Assembly (NCBI RefSeq): GCF_003725995.1
Contig: NZ_QIBX01000023.1
Location: 1 to 38,689 of the forward strand
Direction: 5' to 3'
Length of the DNA stretch: 38,689 nt
From: Slackia equolifaciens
GTDB taxonomy: Bacteria; Actinomycetota; Coriobacteriia; Coriobacteriales; Eggerthellaceae
The notes beneath the pieces are model-generated. The model made no database searches, was not told the origin of the DNA, and saw nothing but the letters and a program-made list of their open reading frames with translations. The first letter of the stretch is position 1. The number at the start of each line of letters is the position of its first letter. Below are positions 26,300-34,230 of this stretch, piece after piece. Both the position numbers and the translations under genes were made by a program.

Positions 26300-26349
26300 G
26301 GATTTTGTTACGCCGTTCTTCCGAACGGCGTTTTGATATATCACCCTAC

Positions 26350-26442
26350 GGAGGGGTGGCAGAGTGGTTGAATGCGGCGGTCTCGAAAACCGTTTTACCC
26401 GTAACCCGGGTAACGAGGGTTCGAATCCCTCCTCCTCCGCCA
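26350..26442 (+). tRNA. tRNA-Ser (anticodon CGA)
   Basis: Acceptor GGAGGGG (26350-26356) pairs with CTCCTCC (26432-26438) with one G-U; G and CCA follow at 26439-26442. Anticodon CGA is at 26384-26386, with a long variable arm (TTACCCG...CGGGTAA). The two tRNA-Ser genes are 50 bases apart and probably share a transcript. Confidence 0.96.
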
Positions 26443-26456
26443 GATGAGATTTACGA

Positions 26457-26489
26457 GAGCCCCTGCCCGGTTCGTCCGGGTGGGGGCTC
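26457..26489 (+). terminator. Hairpin after the tRNA-Ser pair
   Basis: GAGCCCC (26457-26463) and GGGGCTC (26483-26489) enclose an inner CCCGG/CCGGG stem. There is no U tract, so it is only a terminator-like structure. The remaining bases to 26695 show no gene. Confidence 0.5.
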
Positions 26490-26695
26490 GTGCTGTGTAG
26501 GCCTGCTTTCGCCAGGGGTGCTGCCTGGCTGTTCCTGCTGCTTGACGGCGCTAATGGGCCGTCCTTATTTATCAACGAAAACTCAAGTAATTCTTGATTA
26601 ATTTTAAAGGCCGTCTCATGCGCCCTTTCGTACGGAGGGCCTATGGCAGGATTGTGGTCCTGCAGTGCCCCTCGTAAGCGAAAAAGGAGTGCATC

Positions 26696-27649
26696 GTGAA
26701 GCGTAAAGATATCCAGAATGAGGTTTTCGCTCTCCAGGACGAGCCTTCCGCTCTGACGGAGAAAACCTCCCCCGCAAAGAAAAAGGGTTCCGACCGGATT
26801 GCTATCACACTTTTGAAGCGGGTGGGGTGGTTTTGCCTTGCCATTGCTGTGCCGGTGGTGTTTTTGGCGATTCAGGTTGTGGTTATAGCGGTTGCGTCGG
26901 TGCTAGGAGCGGCGTCGTCGTCGGCTGAAGATGTCGATGCCCTCATGGCAGCGACAAAGTCCATTAATCTCCCGCTCGTTCTTGCGGTGGCTCAGGCCAT
27001 TACTATCGGTGTGGCGATTCCCTGCTGGATAAAGGTGTCGCACGGTCTGAAAGGTCTCGACTTCAAAGGCAAGCGTGCTCGTTGTTCTGTAAAAAGCGCA
27101 GCGGGTATCGCCATGGTGGGCATTGGAATCCAGCTTTTGCTAGGTGTGGTACTCATGCTGGTGTACGCCGCCGTTCCGCAGGTGATGGAAGAATACGCCG
27201 ACACCATGAAACTGATGGGGCTCAATGCCCTTGATCCTTTGACCGTTGCCGCAACGGTGGTGCTTGCGCCCGTTGTAGAAGAGCTTCTTTTCCGCGGTTT
27301 GTGCTTTGCATTTGCATGGAGGGCGACGGGAAACGTGTGGGCCGCGGTTGTGCTGCAGGCTCTTGCATTCGGGGCTGTTCATGGCAACATCGTTCAAGGG
27401 TGCTATGCGTTTGCAATCGGCATCGTGCTCGGACTCGTGTATCTCAAGTACCGGAATATAGGCATATGCGTGCTCCTGCACATGTGCGTGAACGGCGCCG
27501 GCGTGCTTGTTTCCCTTGTTCCGTCATGGGTGCCCGCGTTTCCGTATTTGTCCATAACGCTCGTTGCATCCGTGATATTGCTCGTGATTGGCGGTCGTTT
27601 GGCTTTCCTGCTTAAAGATGAGCCGCTTCAAGAGGCGGAGCGTGCTTAG
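26696..27649 (+). CDS. CPBP-family intramembrane metalloprotease
   Basis: CPBP (ABI) proteins are membrane-embedded proteases related to Rce1; bacterial members often cleave or mature peptides, but the substrate here is unknown. The 317-residue protein has a basic cytoplasmic N-terminus, then about eight hydrophobic segments. The three catalytic motifs are present: EELLFRG (Glu-Glu and Arg), FGAVHGN (the FxxxH motif) and HMCVN (the HxxxN motif). It starts with GTG at 26696, after AAAAAGGAG. It seems to stand alone and is the last gene before the tRNA-Gly integration site. Confidence 0.92.
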   Translation: MKRKDIQNEVFALQDEPSALTEKTSPAKKKGSDRIAITLLKRVGWFCLAIAVPVVFLAIQVVVIAVASVLGAASSSAEDVDALMAATKSINLPLVLAVAQAITIGVAIPCWIKVSHGLKGLDFKGKRARCSVKSAAGIAMVGIGIQLLLGVVLMLVYAAVPQVMEEYADTMKLMGLNALDPLTVAATVVLAPVVEELLFRGLCFAFAWRATGNVWAAVVLQALAFGAVHGNIVQGCYAFAIGIVLGLVYLKYRNIGICVLLHMCVNGAGVLVSLVPSWVPAFPYLSITLVASVILLVIGGRLAFLLKDEPLQEAERA

Positions 27650-27699
27650 GGTGTTCCCGCTGCGTCATTTTTTATTGATCCATACTCGTTGAAATAAGG

Positions 27700-27724
27700 A
27701 AGCCCACACAATATGTGTGGGCTT
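27700..27724. terminator. Hairpin between the CPBP gene and tRNA fragment
   Basis: AAGCCCACACA (27700-27710) and TGTGTGGGCTT (27714-27724) form a perfect 11-base stem with a three-base loop. On the minus strand it is followed by CCTTATTTC, so it may terminate transcription from either side. Confidence 0.7.
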
Positions 27725-27735
27725 CAGAATGTCTA

Positions 27736-27784
27736 TGGAGCGGGTGACGGGACTCGAACCCGCGAATGAAAGCTTGGGAAGCTT
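27736..27784 (-). pseudogene. 3' fragment of a tRNA-Gly gene (att-like scar)
   Basis: On the minus strand these 49 bases match the 3' half of tRNA-Gly(UCC), from the anticodon arm (AGCTTCCCAAGCTT) through a T arm (CGCGGGTTCGA) to CCCGC-T-CCA. No 5' half lies upstream. Several bases differ from the intact copy at 27959-28032, so it is an old or foreign duplicate. Such 3' tRNA fragments are typical of the distal attachment site of an integrated element. Confidence 0.75.
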
Positions 27785-27917
27785 TTGCCCTGCAAGCCTT
27801 CCTGCGGTTCATGAATCCCTTCTGACCTGCCCCTTTCTTGAATGTCAGACATTACAACTACCAGATACTGGAAAGTATACTGGAAAAAACTGGAAGAATT
27901 AACCCCCTTTGAAACGC

Positions 27918-27950
27918 AAAACGGGCACCATCGAGAAGCGATGATGCCCG
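27918..27950 (-). terminator. tRNA-Gly terminator
   Basis: On the minus strand CGGGCATCATCG pairs with CGATGGTGCCCG (27939-27950 with 27922-27933; one A-G mismatch), followed by TTTTGCGTTT. It lies just downstream of the tRNA 3' end. Confidence 0.8.
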
Positions 27951-27958
27951 GTCAGGTC

Positions 27959-28032
27959 TGGAGCGGGCGACGGGAATCGAACCCGCGTTGTAAGCTTGGG
28001 AAGCTCAAGTTCTACCATTGAACCACGCCCGC
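27959..28032 (-). tRNA. tRNA-Gly (anticodon UCC), integration target
   Basis: On the minus strand GCGGGCG opens at 28032 and pairs with CGCCCGC, followed by T and CCA (ending 27959). The anticodon loop TTCCCAA gives UCC, and the gene closely resembles E. coli tRNA-Gly(UCC). The integrase gene lies 40 bases upstream of its 5' end. Confidence 0.96.
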
Positions 28033-28047
28033 AATCAAGCGAATGAC

Positions 28048-28075
28048 AGTATAGCGTATCGCGCAGCTTTGTCAC
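28048..28075 (-). promoter_or_regulatory. tRNA-Gly promoter overlapping the integrase stop codon
   Basis: On the minus strand GTGACA (28070-28075) and TATACT (28048-28053), 16 bases apart, point at tRNA-Gly. The -35 box shares bases with the integrase TGA stop (28072-28074), so this promoter is partly made of element DNA. Confidence 0.7.
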
Positions 28076-29472
28076 CGGAAATCCTCCTCAAGTCCATGCT
28101 TTTCCCTGCCGTTCACGAGTCCCGGGACGAGCCTGCCGACGTACCGGTCCGCGAGCCCCCTCGTGGTGGCTGGGATGAACCCGACGTACAGGTCGAGCGT
28201 GTAGGACGCGTCGGCGTGCCCGAGAAGCGCCGACACCGTCTTGATGTTCTCGCCCCGGGCGAGGTTGATGGTCGCGAACGTGTGTCGGAGGGCGTAGGGC
28301 CGCGTGCCGGCGAACCCCGCTTTCCGGACGAACGCGTTCCATCTCTTCTTGAACGAGTTGTAGCTCCAGGGGTTGCCCGTCTCGCCCAGAAGCGGCGTCG
28401 AGCTCCTAAGGACGAGCCCCATCTCGTCGAGCGCGCGCCTCTTCTCCTCGATCCACGCCTCCACGACCGACGCCGTGTACCTGTCGAGCGGGACCGTGCG
28501 CATCGAGCTGTCCGACTTGGTGTAGTTCTCTATCCTTCCCGCGCGCAGGGCCGCCACGATCCGCATCTGCGCGTCTTCCCCCTCCTCTGCGGGGACGAAG
28601 GTCCCGACGCGCTGGGCGAGCATCTCCTCGGGGCGCATGCCCGTGGAGAACAGGATGAGCACGGCCACCTTGGTCATGTCGAGGGGGAGGGACGACGCCT
28701 CCTCGAGGAACGCCTCTGCCTCGTCCTCCATCAGCGGGTCGATGAGAGGTCTGCCCTTCCTGAAGCCCTTGGAGAGGAAGCGCTTCTTGGCGACGTTGCG
28801 CCCGACGTGCTCGCGATCGACGGCATCGTTGAGGACCTCGCGCACGAACTTGAGCACCTTGGACTGCATCGCCGGCCCGGCGACGCGTACGGGCGAGAAG
28901 GGGGCCCTCCTCTTGAGCCTCCCCTCCTGCCGCAGCCTCTCCCTGTTCTCCTCCTCGCGTCTCCTCTTCTCGAGCGCCCACTCCTCGGACAGGCGGGGCA
29001 CCGCGAGCACGCACCGCTCGACGTCCTCGGCGACGAGCTCCTTCAGGGGAATCGACCCTATCGTCGCCTTGGCGTACTTCAGGTAACGCCTTTCGTTGGC
29101 GGTCGACGCGGGGGAGATCACCCCGACTCGGCGCTCGACATACCGCTCCGCGTACTCCCCGAAGGGCATCGCTGCCCAGGCGGCGGCGTCGAGCGAGCCC
29201 CCGCCCCGTGCCTCGAGCGCGAGGTCGAGGACCGCGTTCTTCTCCTCCTCGAACGCGCGGACCTGCCCTTTGAGGTCGATCTTCTTGTTGAGGGCGAACA
29301 CCACGCGGGTGAGTTTCTTCTTCCCGCCGAAATGACGACGGTGCTCCTCGGGGATGCGGATGGTGAGCTCGTAGGCGGTGGTGCGCGAATCCTTGCGCTT
29401 TCGCCGCGGCGTGCCGCGCCTCGCGGCCGCCTCGTCGAGGTTGTATGGTTTGTCGCAGTGAAGCAGCTGCAT
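28072..29472 (-). CDS. int: Tyrosine site-specific integrase
   Basis: Inserts and excises a mobile element by tyrosine-recombinase chemistry. The 466-residue protein has an N-terminal arm-binding-like domain with a basic stretch (about 20-60), a SAM-like core-binding domain (about 100-230), and the catalytic domain (about 245-440). Catalytic residues are visible: Arg in FSTGMRPEE, Lys in YTKSDSS, HxxR motif as RHTF in YALRHTFATI, the His of LLGHAD and a nucleophile Tyr in TLDLYVGF. Start at ATG 29470-29472 gives MQLLHCDKPYNL; the ribosome site is weak and 13 bases separate it from the excisionase-like gene, so translation may be coupled. It lies on the 5' side of tRNA-Gly, the less usual side. 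Confidence 0.96.
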   Translation of the reverse strand: MQLLHCDKPYNLDEAAARRGTPRRKRKDSRTTAYELTIRIPEEHRRHFGGKKKLTRVVFALNKKIDLKGQVRAFEEEKNAVLDLALEARGGGSLDAAAWAAMPFGEYAERYVERRVGVISPASTANERRYLKYAKATIGSIPLKELVAEDVERCVLAVPRLSEEWALEKRRREEENRERLRQEGRLKRRAPFSPVRVAGPAMQSKVLKFVREVLNDAVDREHVGRNVAKKRFLSKGFRKGRPLIDPLMEDEAEAFLEEASSLPLDMTKVAVLILFSTGMRPEEMLAQRVGTFVPAEEGEDAQMRIVAALRAGRIENYTKSDSSMRTVPLDRYTASVVEAWIEEKRRALDEMGLVLRSSTPLLGETGNPWSYNSFKKRWNAFVRKAGFAGTRPYALRHTFATINLARGENIKTVSALLGHADASYTLDLYVGFIPATTRGLADRYVGRLVPGLVNGREKHGLEEDFR

Positions 29473-29485
29473 GGGTTGTCGTTCG

Positions 29486-29764
29486 TCAAGCGGACTGCAG
29501 GCCCTCGCGGCCCTCGTCCTTATACAGGTAGTTCAGCAGGGCGAGCTTCGGCACGAGCCACTTCTTGCCGACGCGGCAGCCCTTGAGCTCACCGCGGGCG
29601 AGGAGGCGGCGCACCTCCTGGCTGGTGGCGCAGGTGAACTCCGCGACCTGGGCGGAGGTCATCATGTACGGGTAGTCCTCCAGCATGAAGAGGTAGAGCC
29701 CGTCCGGGTCGGCGGCGCGCAGTCGCTCCACGTCTATGCCGACCTCGCCGTGGATGTCGTTCAT
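29486..29764 (-). CDS. Excisionase-like helix-turn-helix protein
   Basis: A 92-residue protein with a MerR-type/excisionase HTH at about 35-75: MTSAQVAEFTCATSQEVRRLLARGELKGCRVGKKWLVPK. This is the classical pattern of Xis and of small DNA-binding proteins next to integrases, which direct excision. ATG at 29762-29764 follows GAAGGAG. It is directly upstream of the integrase on the same strand, probably one operon. The N-terminal 34 residues are acidic and unassigned. Confidence 0.88.
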   Translation of the reverse strand: MNDIHGEVGIDVERLRAADPDGLYLFMLEDYPYMMTSAQVAEFTCATSQEVRRLLARGELKGCRVGKKWLVPKLALLNYLYKDEGREGLQSA

Positions 29765-30297
29765 TTCGCTCTCCTTCTCTCGTTTCGGTCCCAATCGGGA
29801 TGATGACCCGTTTCCAGCATGGCGCAACCCTGCAGGCGGCCCATCTGCACCGTTGCGCCAGGGTGCGGCGTGGAGTATGGACCACCGGTTTCTCGGCGCG
29901 CGCCTCATTTCTCGACAGCGTACACACATTGTTCGCGTTCGGCGCCGCAGACCCCTTTTCTCAGGATTTTTGTTCCGAATTGAGATACAGACGATCAGAG
30001 GCTATCCTGCTCATCAGGATGCTTGCATACTTTGATGGTGCGAGTTGCGGACATGCAAGAGCTACGCGTTTGGTTCGTTTTCAGCGGTGTTGGAAGTATC
30101 GGCTCAATGAAAAGCCAAGTCGACATTTTCGTAGACCGAGGTTTAGAAATGGCTTTTCTCGCTTGCACAGACATGGTGCATAAAAGCGTTTTGCTTGGGA
30201 ATTCTAACGAAATAAATAACCACATAACGTAAATGCAGCCATAGATACAAAAGGAATCGAATGGCCAGAGAGGACTGCGCTTACCGATGGTCGATTC
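29765..30297. other. Gene-free, lower-GC stretch before the resistance unit
   Basis: About 530 bases with no convincing gene. The DNA from about 29950 on is visibly richer in A+T than both the integrase and the resistance genes. Two short overlapping frames on opposite strands (near 30000-30230) lack ribosome sites and are not supported. It may be the junction where the resistance unit was inserted. Confidence 0.5.
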
Positions 30298-30327
30298 TTG
30301 ACAGGCAAACTCAAGCCTCGTTAATAT
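30298..30327 (+). promoter_or_regulatory. Promoter of the leader-mef-msr operon
   Basis: A perfect TTGACA (30298-30303) is followed after 18 bases by TAATAT (30322-30327, four of six matches). It lies 40 bases before a leader ORF, as expected for a drug-inducible attenuated operon. Confidence 0.7.
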
Positions 30328-30367
30328 TACATGGTTTGCCAGACCGAATTAACAAAGGAGGGGTGTC

Positions 30368-30403
30368 GTGGTTGGTCTTTTCCGCACGTGGATGAGCGCC
30401 TAG
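30368..30403 (+). CDS. Putative regulatory leader peptide (11 residues)
   Basis: A GTG at 30368 with an ideal AAAGGAGGGG ribosome site encodes MVGLFRTWMSA and stops at TAG. It is followed 63 bases later by the efflux pump gene. Macrolide genes such as mef/msr and erm are commonly controlled by drug-dependent ribosome stalling on such short leaders, which frees the downstream gene. The peptide does not resemble the leaders that I know, so the stalling mechanism is inferred from size, ribosome site and position. Confidence 0.65.
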   Translation: MVGLFRTWMSA

Positions 30404-30436
30404 AAAGCGGCGCTGTTGTGGCGTCGCGCTGTTTTT
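30395..30436 (+). promoter_or_regulatory. Possible transcription attenuator after the leader peptide
   Basis: AGCGCC (30395-30400) can pair with GGCGCT (30409-30414), while the second arm region AGCGGCG (30406-30412) can pair imperfectly with CGTCGCGCT (30422-30430), which is followed by GTTTTT (30431-30436). The alternatives share bases: an antiterminator/terminator switch. The first arm lies in the last codons of the leader ORF, where a stalled ribosome would mask it. Confidence 0.5.
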
Positions 30437-30466
30437 CTGCACGCCATTTCACGATTGGACATAACC

Positions 30467-31753
30467 ATGATATTTGAAACCTCTCGGGGCAGGTCTGCTC
30501 TGCTGTGCCATTCATGGCAATTCAAGCTTTGTTTCGTATGGGGCGGGGAGCTCGTTTCGACATTGACGAGTTCGATTCTCCAGATGGGTCTTATTTGGCA
30601 TCTCGCCCTCACGACAGGGTCGTCTTCTCTCCTCTCCTTAGCATCGCTGGCAGGCTTTCTGCCGATTGCTTTGTTCGGAATCCTTGCGGGCGCCGTTGTC
30701 GACAGACTGCCTTTGAAACGTGTCCTCATCGGCGCCGACCTCTTCATTGCCGCGGTGGGTGCCGCCTTGGCGATTGCCTCGTTGGCCGGCAGCTTACCTG
30801 CATGGCTAATTCTCATCGCCTTGTTTCTCCGTGCAGTTGGTACTTCGTTCTACACGCCAGCCTCCCAATCTCTCACGCCCCATCTCGCCCCACCGGAGCA
30901 TCTCGTTCGCCTATCGGGGGTGACTCAGGCGATTCAGTCCGGCGGATACATTCTTGGCGCCGCGCTTGCAGCAGTGATTTATCCCGTGGCGGGCATTACC
31001 GCTATGATTGTCCTCGACGTGCTGGGAGCGCTTTTCGCTTCTTTAGCCGTCCTCGCCGCACAGATAGACGCAGGGGGCCTCGACGAAGCCGACCGCAGCT
31101 TGTCCTTTTCCAATAAGGTTCGAGAGCTCTTCTCTGAGATTTCGGACGGCTACAAGCTGATTAGGGGGTACAGGGGGCTGTTCGCCCTTCTTTGGTGCGG
31201 GTTCGTCTTCGCTTTCGCGTTCTCTCCGCTCGCGGCATTGTTCCCAATAATGACCTTGGGGCATTTTGGCGGTAGCACGGGGGATGCCGCTTTGGTGGAA
31301 ATCCTTTTTTCTGCAGGCATGCTGGCTGGGTCCGGTATCTTGGCGGTTACGGGAGGGTTCCGCAATAGGTCGTTCACCATGGTCGCCGCGATTGCCGGCT
31401 TCGGCATTGCCGCAATCGTATCCGGATCGCTCGGCCCGTCATTGTTCGCTGCTTTCCTGCCGGTGAGCTTTCTTATGGGCGCATGCTCCCCGTTGTACGC
31501 GGGAACCCAGACTGCCCTTATGCAGGAGCAGATACCTCCTGAGTACCTAGGCCGCGTTTTCGGCCTCTACGGAACCATCATGGCTTGGGCCATGCCCATG
31601 GGCCTCGCAGCTCCCTCCGTTTTTGCGGATCTGCTTGGAGCTCCGTTATGGTTCGTCGGCTCTGGAGCGACCATGGTACTGCTTGCGATGGCTATGCTGC
31701 TTGCTCCGAGCGTCCGAAGCGCGGGGAAAAGAGATACCGGGCAGATTCAATAG
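30467..31753 (+). CDS. Mef-like MFS macrolide efflux pump
   Basis: Major-facilitator proton antiporter, predicted to export macrolides. The 429-residue protein has about 12 hydrophobic segments. Its sequence follows the Mef(A) plan through its length, with a GGELVSTLTSSILQM-like first helix, LAGFLPIALFGILAGAVVDR and VLIGADLFIAA in the N-half (the MFS loop 2-3 motif), and IPPEYLGRVFGLYGTIMAWAMPMGL in the C-half. Start at ATG 30467 (MIFETSRG) has only a weak ribosome site, consistent with translational control; an upstream TTG frame overlaps the leader and is rejected. A Msr-like ABC-F gene follows, the pairing known from mef(A)-msr(D) units. Confidence 0.9.
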   Translation: MIFETSRGRSALLCHSWQFKLCFVWGGELVSTLTSSILQMGLIWHLALTTGSSSLLSLASLAGFLPIALFGILAGAVVDRLPLKRVLIGADLFIAAVGAALAIASLAGSLPAWLILIALFLRAVGTSFYTPASQSLTPHLAPPEHLVRLSGVTQAIQSGGYILGAALAAVIYPVAGITAMIVLDVLGALFASLAVLAAQIDAGGLDEADRSLSFSNKVRELFSEISDGYKLIRGYRGLFALLWCGFVFAFAFSPLAALFPIMTLGHFGGSTGDAALVEILFSAGMLAGSGILAVTGGFRNRSFTMVAAIAGFGIAAIVSGSLGPSLFAAFLPVSFLMGACSPLYAGTQTALMQEQIPPEYLGRVFGLYGTIMAWAMPMGLAAPSVFADLLGAPLWFVGSGATMVLLAMAMLLAPSVRSAGKRDTGQIQ

Positions 31754-31887
31754 CCCAAGTATTCGAAAAAAAAGAGGCAGCAGCCATCGGTTCAAGCGTC
31801 AGCCTTCAAGCCCTTGCGACGACGAGGTATTGCACTGACATCCCACATCGCGCTCCTTATTCGTCGCCAACTATCATTTTCGGATTT

Positions 31888-31922
31888 GCCGGCTTGCGCA
31901 AGGTCAAAACGCTCGCGCCGGC
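31888..31922 (+). repeat. Hairpin in the mef-msr gap
   Basis: GCCGGC (31888-31893) is repeated inverted at 31917-31922, with further partial pairing inside. The gap 31754-32015 has no gene. A T-rich CTTTTTTGG near 31957 might act in a second attenuation step before the ABC-F gene, as known for msr(D), but no leader ORF is clear. Confidence 0.35.
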
Positions 31923-32015
31923 AATTGGGCAAAGGCGAAAAATCGACGTGAGCAATCTTTTTTGGCATGGCTGCGTTTCCAGTAAAACGCTAATACACAA
32001 AAGGCGGTTCAACCT

Positions 32016-33485
32016 ATGGAACTCATAGTCAAAGCTAAAGACATCTTTTTGGAATATGCCGGCCGCGATATCCTAGATATCGAAGAGTTGGAAATCTACT
32101 CCTACGATCGCATCGGCTTGGTGGGAGACAATGGCGCAGGCAAAACCAGCCTGCTTAAAATTCTGAGCGGCAATCTTACCATTGCGGACGCCGACGTCAG
32201 GCGTTTCGGCAGCATTGCCCTCATCGGCCAACTCGATGAACTCGACCTTGATGCGGCTCAGGGCAGTGGTGAGATGCTCTCCCGTCTCAACGTCGCCGGA
32301 GTGGCGCAGGAGACGATGAGCGGCGGAGAGGAGACACGCGCCAAGATTGCCTCTGCGCTCTCCCAGCATGCAAGCGCGATCTTTGCTGATGAGCCTACGA
32401 GCCACCTCGACCAAGACGGCATCAGCCTTCTCGTCGGACAACTCAAGGCATTTGATGGAGCCCTGCTCATTGTGAGCCATGACCGTTATTTTCTCGATCA
32501 GGTAGTGGACAAGATCTGGGAGCTCAAAGACGGCGGTATTTCCGAATTCTGGGGTGACTACTCCGACTATCTGCGACAGAAAGAAGAAGAACGCAAAGTT
32601 CAGGCGGCTCGATACGAAGAGGCGATGCGCGAGCGCGAGCGCCTTGAAGCCGCCATCGAAAAACAACGGAAAAAAGCACGGCAGGTCGACGCCAAGCAGA
32701 AGGGCGCAAAGAAAAGCAACGAGAATGCAGGTCGATTGGGACATCAGAAAGCAACCGGCACCAAACAGAAGAGGATGTACCAGGCGGCTAAGAACATGGA
32801 GAAGCGCCTCGAAGCGCTCGAAGGGATTGAGGCCCCTGACAGCATTCGCACCGTGCGGTTCCGCCAGAGCAAGGCCCTGGAACTGCATAGTAAATTTCCC
32901 ATCTCGGCAGACGATTTCAGCTTGAGCTTCGGCAACTGCGTGCTCTATGACCACGCGAAATTCGAGATACCGCTCGGTGCCAAAGTGGCCATCACCGGTG
33001 GCAACGGTACAGGAAAGACCAGCCTGCTGAAGGCAATCGCTCGACGCGCCGACGGTATCAACATCTCTCCCAAGGCAGAGATCGGTTACTTCGAGCAAAC
33101 AGGCTACAAGTTCGACGCCCGTCAGTCTGCGATCTCGTTCATGCAGGATGGTTGCGAGTACAGCATGACCGAAATCCGAAGCATCCTCGCCTCTATGGGA
33201 ATCGGACCGCGTGACCTGGCAAAGGACGTTGGCGCTCTCTCGGGAGGCGAAGTCATCAAGCTGCTGCTCGCGAAGATGCTGCTGGGCAGATACAACATCT
33301 TGCTCATGGACGAGCCTGGAAATTACCTGGACATCAAGAGCGCCGAAGCCCTCGAGCAGATGATGAGCGCCTATGCCGGAACGATAGTGTTCGTCTCCCA
33401 CGATAAGAGGCTGGTCGAGAACGTCGCAGACATTATTTACGAAATAAAGGACACCAAGCTAGTCAAAATCTTTCAGCGCGAATAA
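32016..33485 (+). CDS. Msr-like ABC-F ribosomal protection protein
   Basis: ABC-F proteins bind the ribosomal E site and dislodge antibiotics; Msr members protect against macrolides and streptogramin B. The 489-residue protein (Msr(D) is about 487) has two ABC domains: Walker A GDNGAGKT (36-43), signature [10 protein letters not shown], Walker [13 protein letters not shown] and H-loop SHDR; then [32 protein letters not shown] and SHDK. No membrane segments. Between them (about 180-275) is the charged linker with [24 protein letters not shown], the arm that reaches the drug site. Start ATG 32016 follows AAAAGGCGG. A strong terminator follows. Confidence 0.92.
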   Translation: MELIVKAKDIFLEYAGRDILDIEELEIYSYDRIGLVGDNGAGKTSLLKILSGNLTIADADVRRFGSIALIGQLDELDLDAAQGSGEMLSRLNVAGVAQETMSGGEETRAKIASALSQHASAIFADEPTSHLDQDGISLLVGQLKAFDGALLIVSHDRYFLDQVVDKIWELKDGGISEFWGDYSDYLRQKEEERKVQAARYEEAMRERERLEAAIEKQRKKARQVDAKQKGAKKSNENAGRLGHQKATGTKQKRMYQAAKNMEKRLEALEGIEAPDSIRTVRFRQSKALELHSKFPISADDFSLSFGNCVLYDHAKFEIPLGAKVAITGGNGTGKTSLLKAIARRADGINISPKAEIGYFEQTGYKFDARQSAISFMQDGCEYSMTEIRSILASMGIGPRDLAKDVGALSGGEVIKLLLAKMLLGRYNILLMDEPGNYLDIKSAEALEQMMSAYAGTIVFVSHDKRLVENVADIIYEIKDTKLVKIFQRE

Positions 33486-33521
33486 CCCTAAATGAGCAGG
33501 ATATATTCCCAGAATGGAGAC

Positions 33522-33546
33522 AAAAGGCCTCGAAACAGGCCTTTTT
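33522..33546 (+). terminator. Terminator of the mef-msr unit
   Basis: AAAAGGCCT (33522-33530), loop CGAAAC, then AGGCCTTTTT (33537-33546): an 8-9-base stem with a U tract, 37 bases after the ABC-F stop. Confidence 0.93.
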
Positions 33547-33649
33547 CTCCGCGATGCATAGGTCAATTGATAAGGTTCACAGAAATTCGGAAGAATTGGC
33601 AATCCGAGTTTTCCGAGACACGAAAGAAATTTTCAGAGCGGGGAAGCGG

Positions 33650-33940
33650 ATGAACCAGGCCAATCTCATAGTCGCAAGGATAGAGCGGGCGCGACAGGAC
33701 CGCGGCATCAGCGTGGCCGAACCCGCCCGCCGAATCAATGTGGACAGAAAGCGCCTCTGGTACTTCCTCAACGGGCAGCGCTCTATGCACGTCGACGAGT
33801 TCGTCCGCCTCTGCGCGGTTATGGACATGAGCCTCGCCTGCTTCCTCACGAAGGAGCAGGCGAGCGACCTGGCCGAAACACGCAGGAGGATGGCGGAGGA
33901 CTACGGGCCGGCGAGCCATGCGGGCCCTTTCCGATTCTAG
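33650..33940 (+). CDS. Small XRE-type HTH regulator
   Basis: A 96-residue DNA-binding protein with an XRE/Cro HTH at about 9-65: IERARQDRGISVAEPARRINVDRKRLWYFLNG, followed by the usual dimer segment (VDEFVRLCAVMDMSLACFL). The target is unknown. ATG at 33650 has a GGGGAAGCGG site and gives MNQANLIV; an ATG 32 codons earlier lacks one. Elements of this kind commonly carry such repressors for their own control. Two possible small frames follow at once, the first with a good ribosome site. Confidence 0.85.
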   Translation: MNQANLIVARIERARQDRGISVAEPARRINVDRKRLWYFLNGQRSMHVDEFVRLCAVMDMSLACFLTKEQASDLAETRRRMAEDYGPASHAGPFRF

Positions 33941-33954
33941 CGAGGAGGTGCCGC

Positions 33955-34086
33955 ATGGACCGCGCCGCCAGGCATACCGCTCGACCCGCCGCCCTCTCGG
34001 CGCCCATCGCCCTGCCCTGCATTCCAGCGCCAGCTTCCTTCCCACCGTCCTCTCCACGCCTCGGGCATGGCGAGCGATCTGTTTGA
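33955..34086 (+). CDS. Possible small protein after the XRE gene
   Basis: A 43-codon frame opens at ATG 33955 with a GAGGAGG ribosome site, 15 bases after the XRE stop. It is Pro/Ala/Arg-rich and has no recognisable domain. A second short frame (34067-34132, MASDLFEEAGG) overlaps its end and stops with TGATG into the next frame. Both may be noise in high-GC DNA or remnants. Confidence 0.25.
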   Translation: MDRAARHTARPAALSAPIALPCIPAPASFPPSSPRLGHGERSV

Positions 34087-34131
34087 GGAAGCGGGAGGCG
34101 ATCCCTTCCGCCGATGCGGAAGGGGCCTGTG

Positions 34132-34230
34132 ATGGCGAGCGACTACGGCGACGACGCCGGCGAGAAGATGATCGAGGACTTCATGCGCTTCGGGGAGCGC
34201 ATGGGGGAAAGGGCGATGTACGACCGCGCC
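34132..34230 (+). pseudogene. Truncated gene start, unknown product
   Basis: ATG at 34132, with GGAAGGGG upstream, reads MASDYGDDAGEKMIEDFMRF and on to YDRA, which looks like real protein. From about 34230 the plus frame is merely the mirror of the leftward RHH gene. The natural C-terminus has therefore been lost at a junction near 34230; the frame runs on to 34386 without coding character. Confidence 0.5.

Noticed and set aside
27717-27902. 61-codon frame MGFRMSMERVTGLEPANES
   Set aside because: It runs through the tRNA-Gly fragment; this type of reading is a known artefact of reverse-complement tRNA sequence.
27736-28032. CRISPR-like repeat
   Set aside because: The two similar blocks are a tRNA-Gly and its 3' fragment; no repeat-spacer periodicity exists here or elsewhere in the window.
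28018-29586. 522-codon plus-strand frame opposite the integrase
   Set aside because: Antisense of a verified tyrosine recombinase, low-complexity Arg/Leu/Glu reading, starts within tRNA-Gly.
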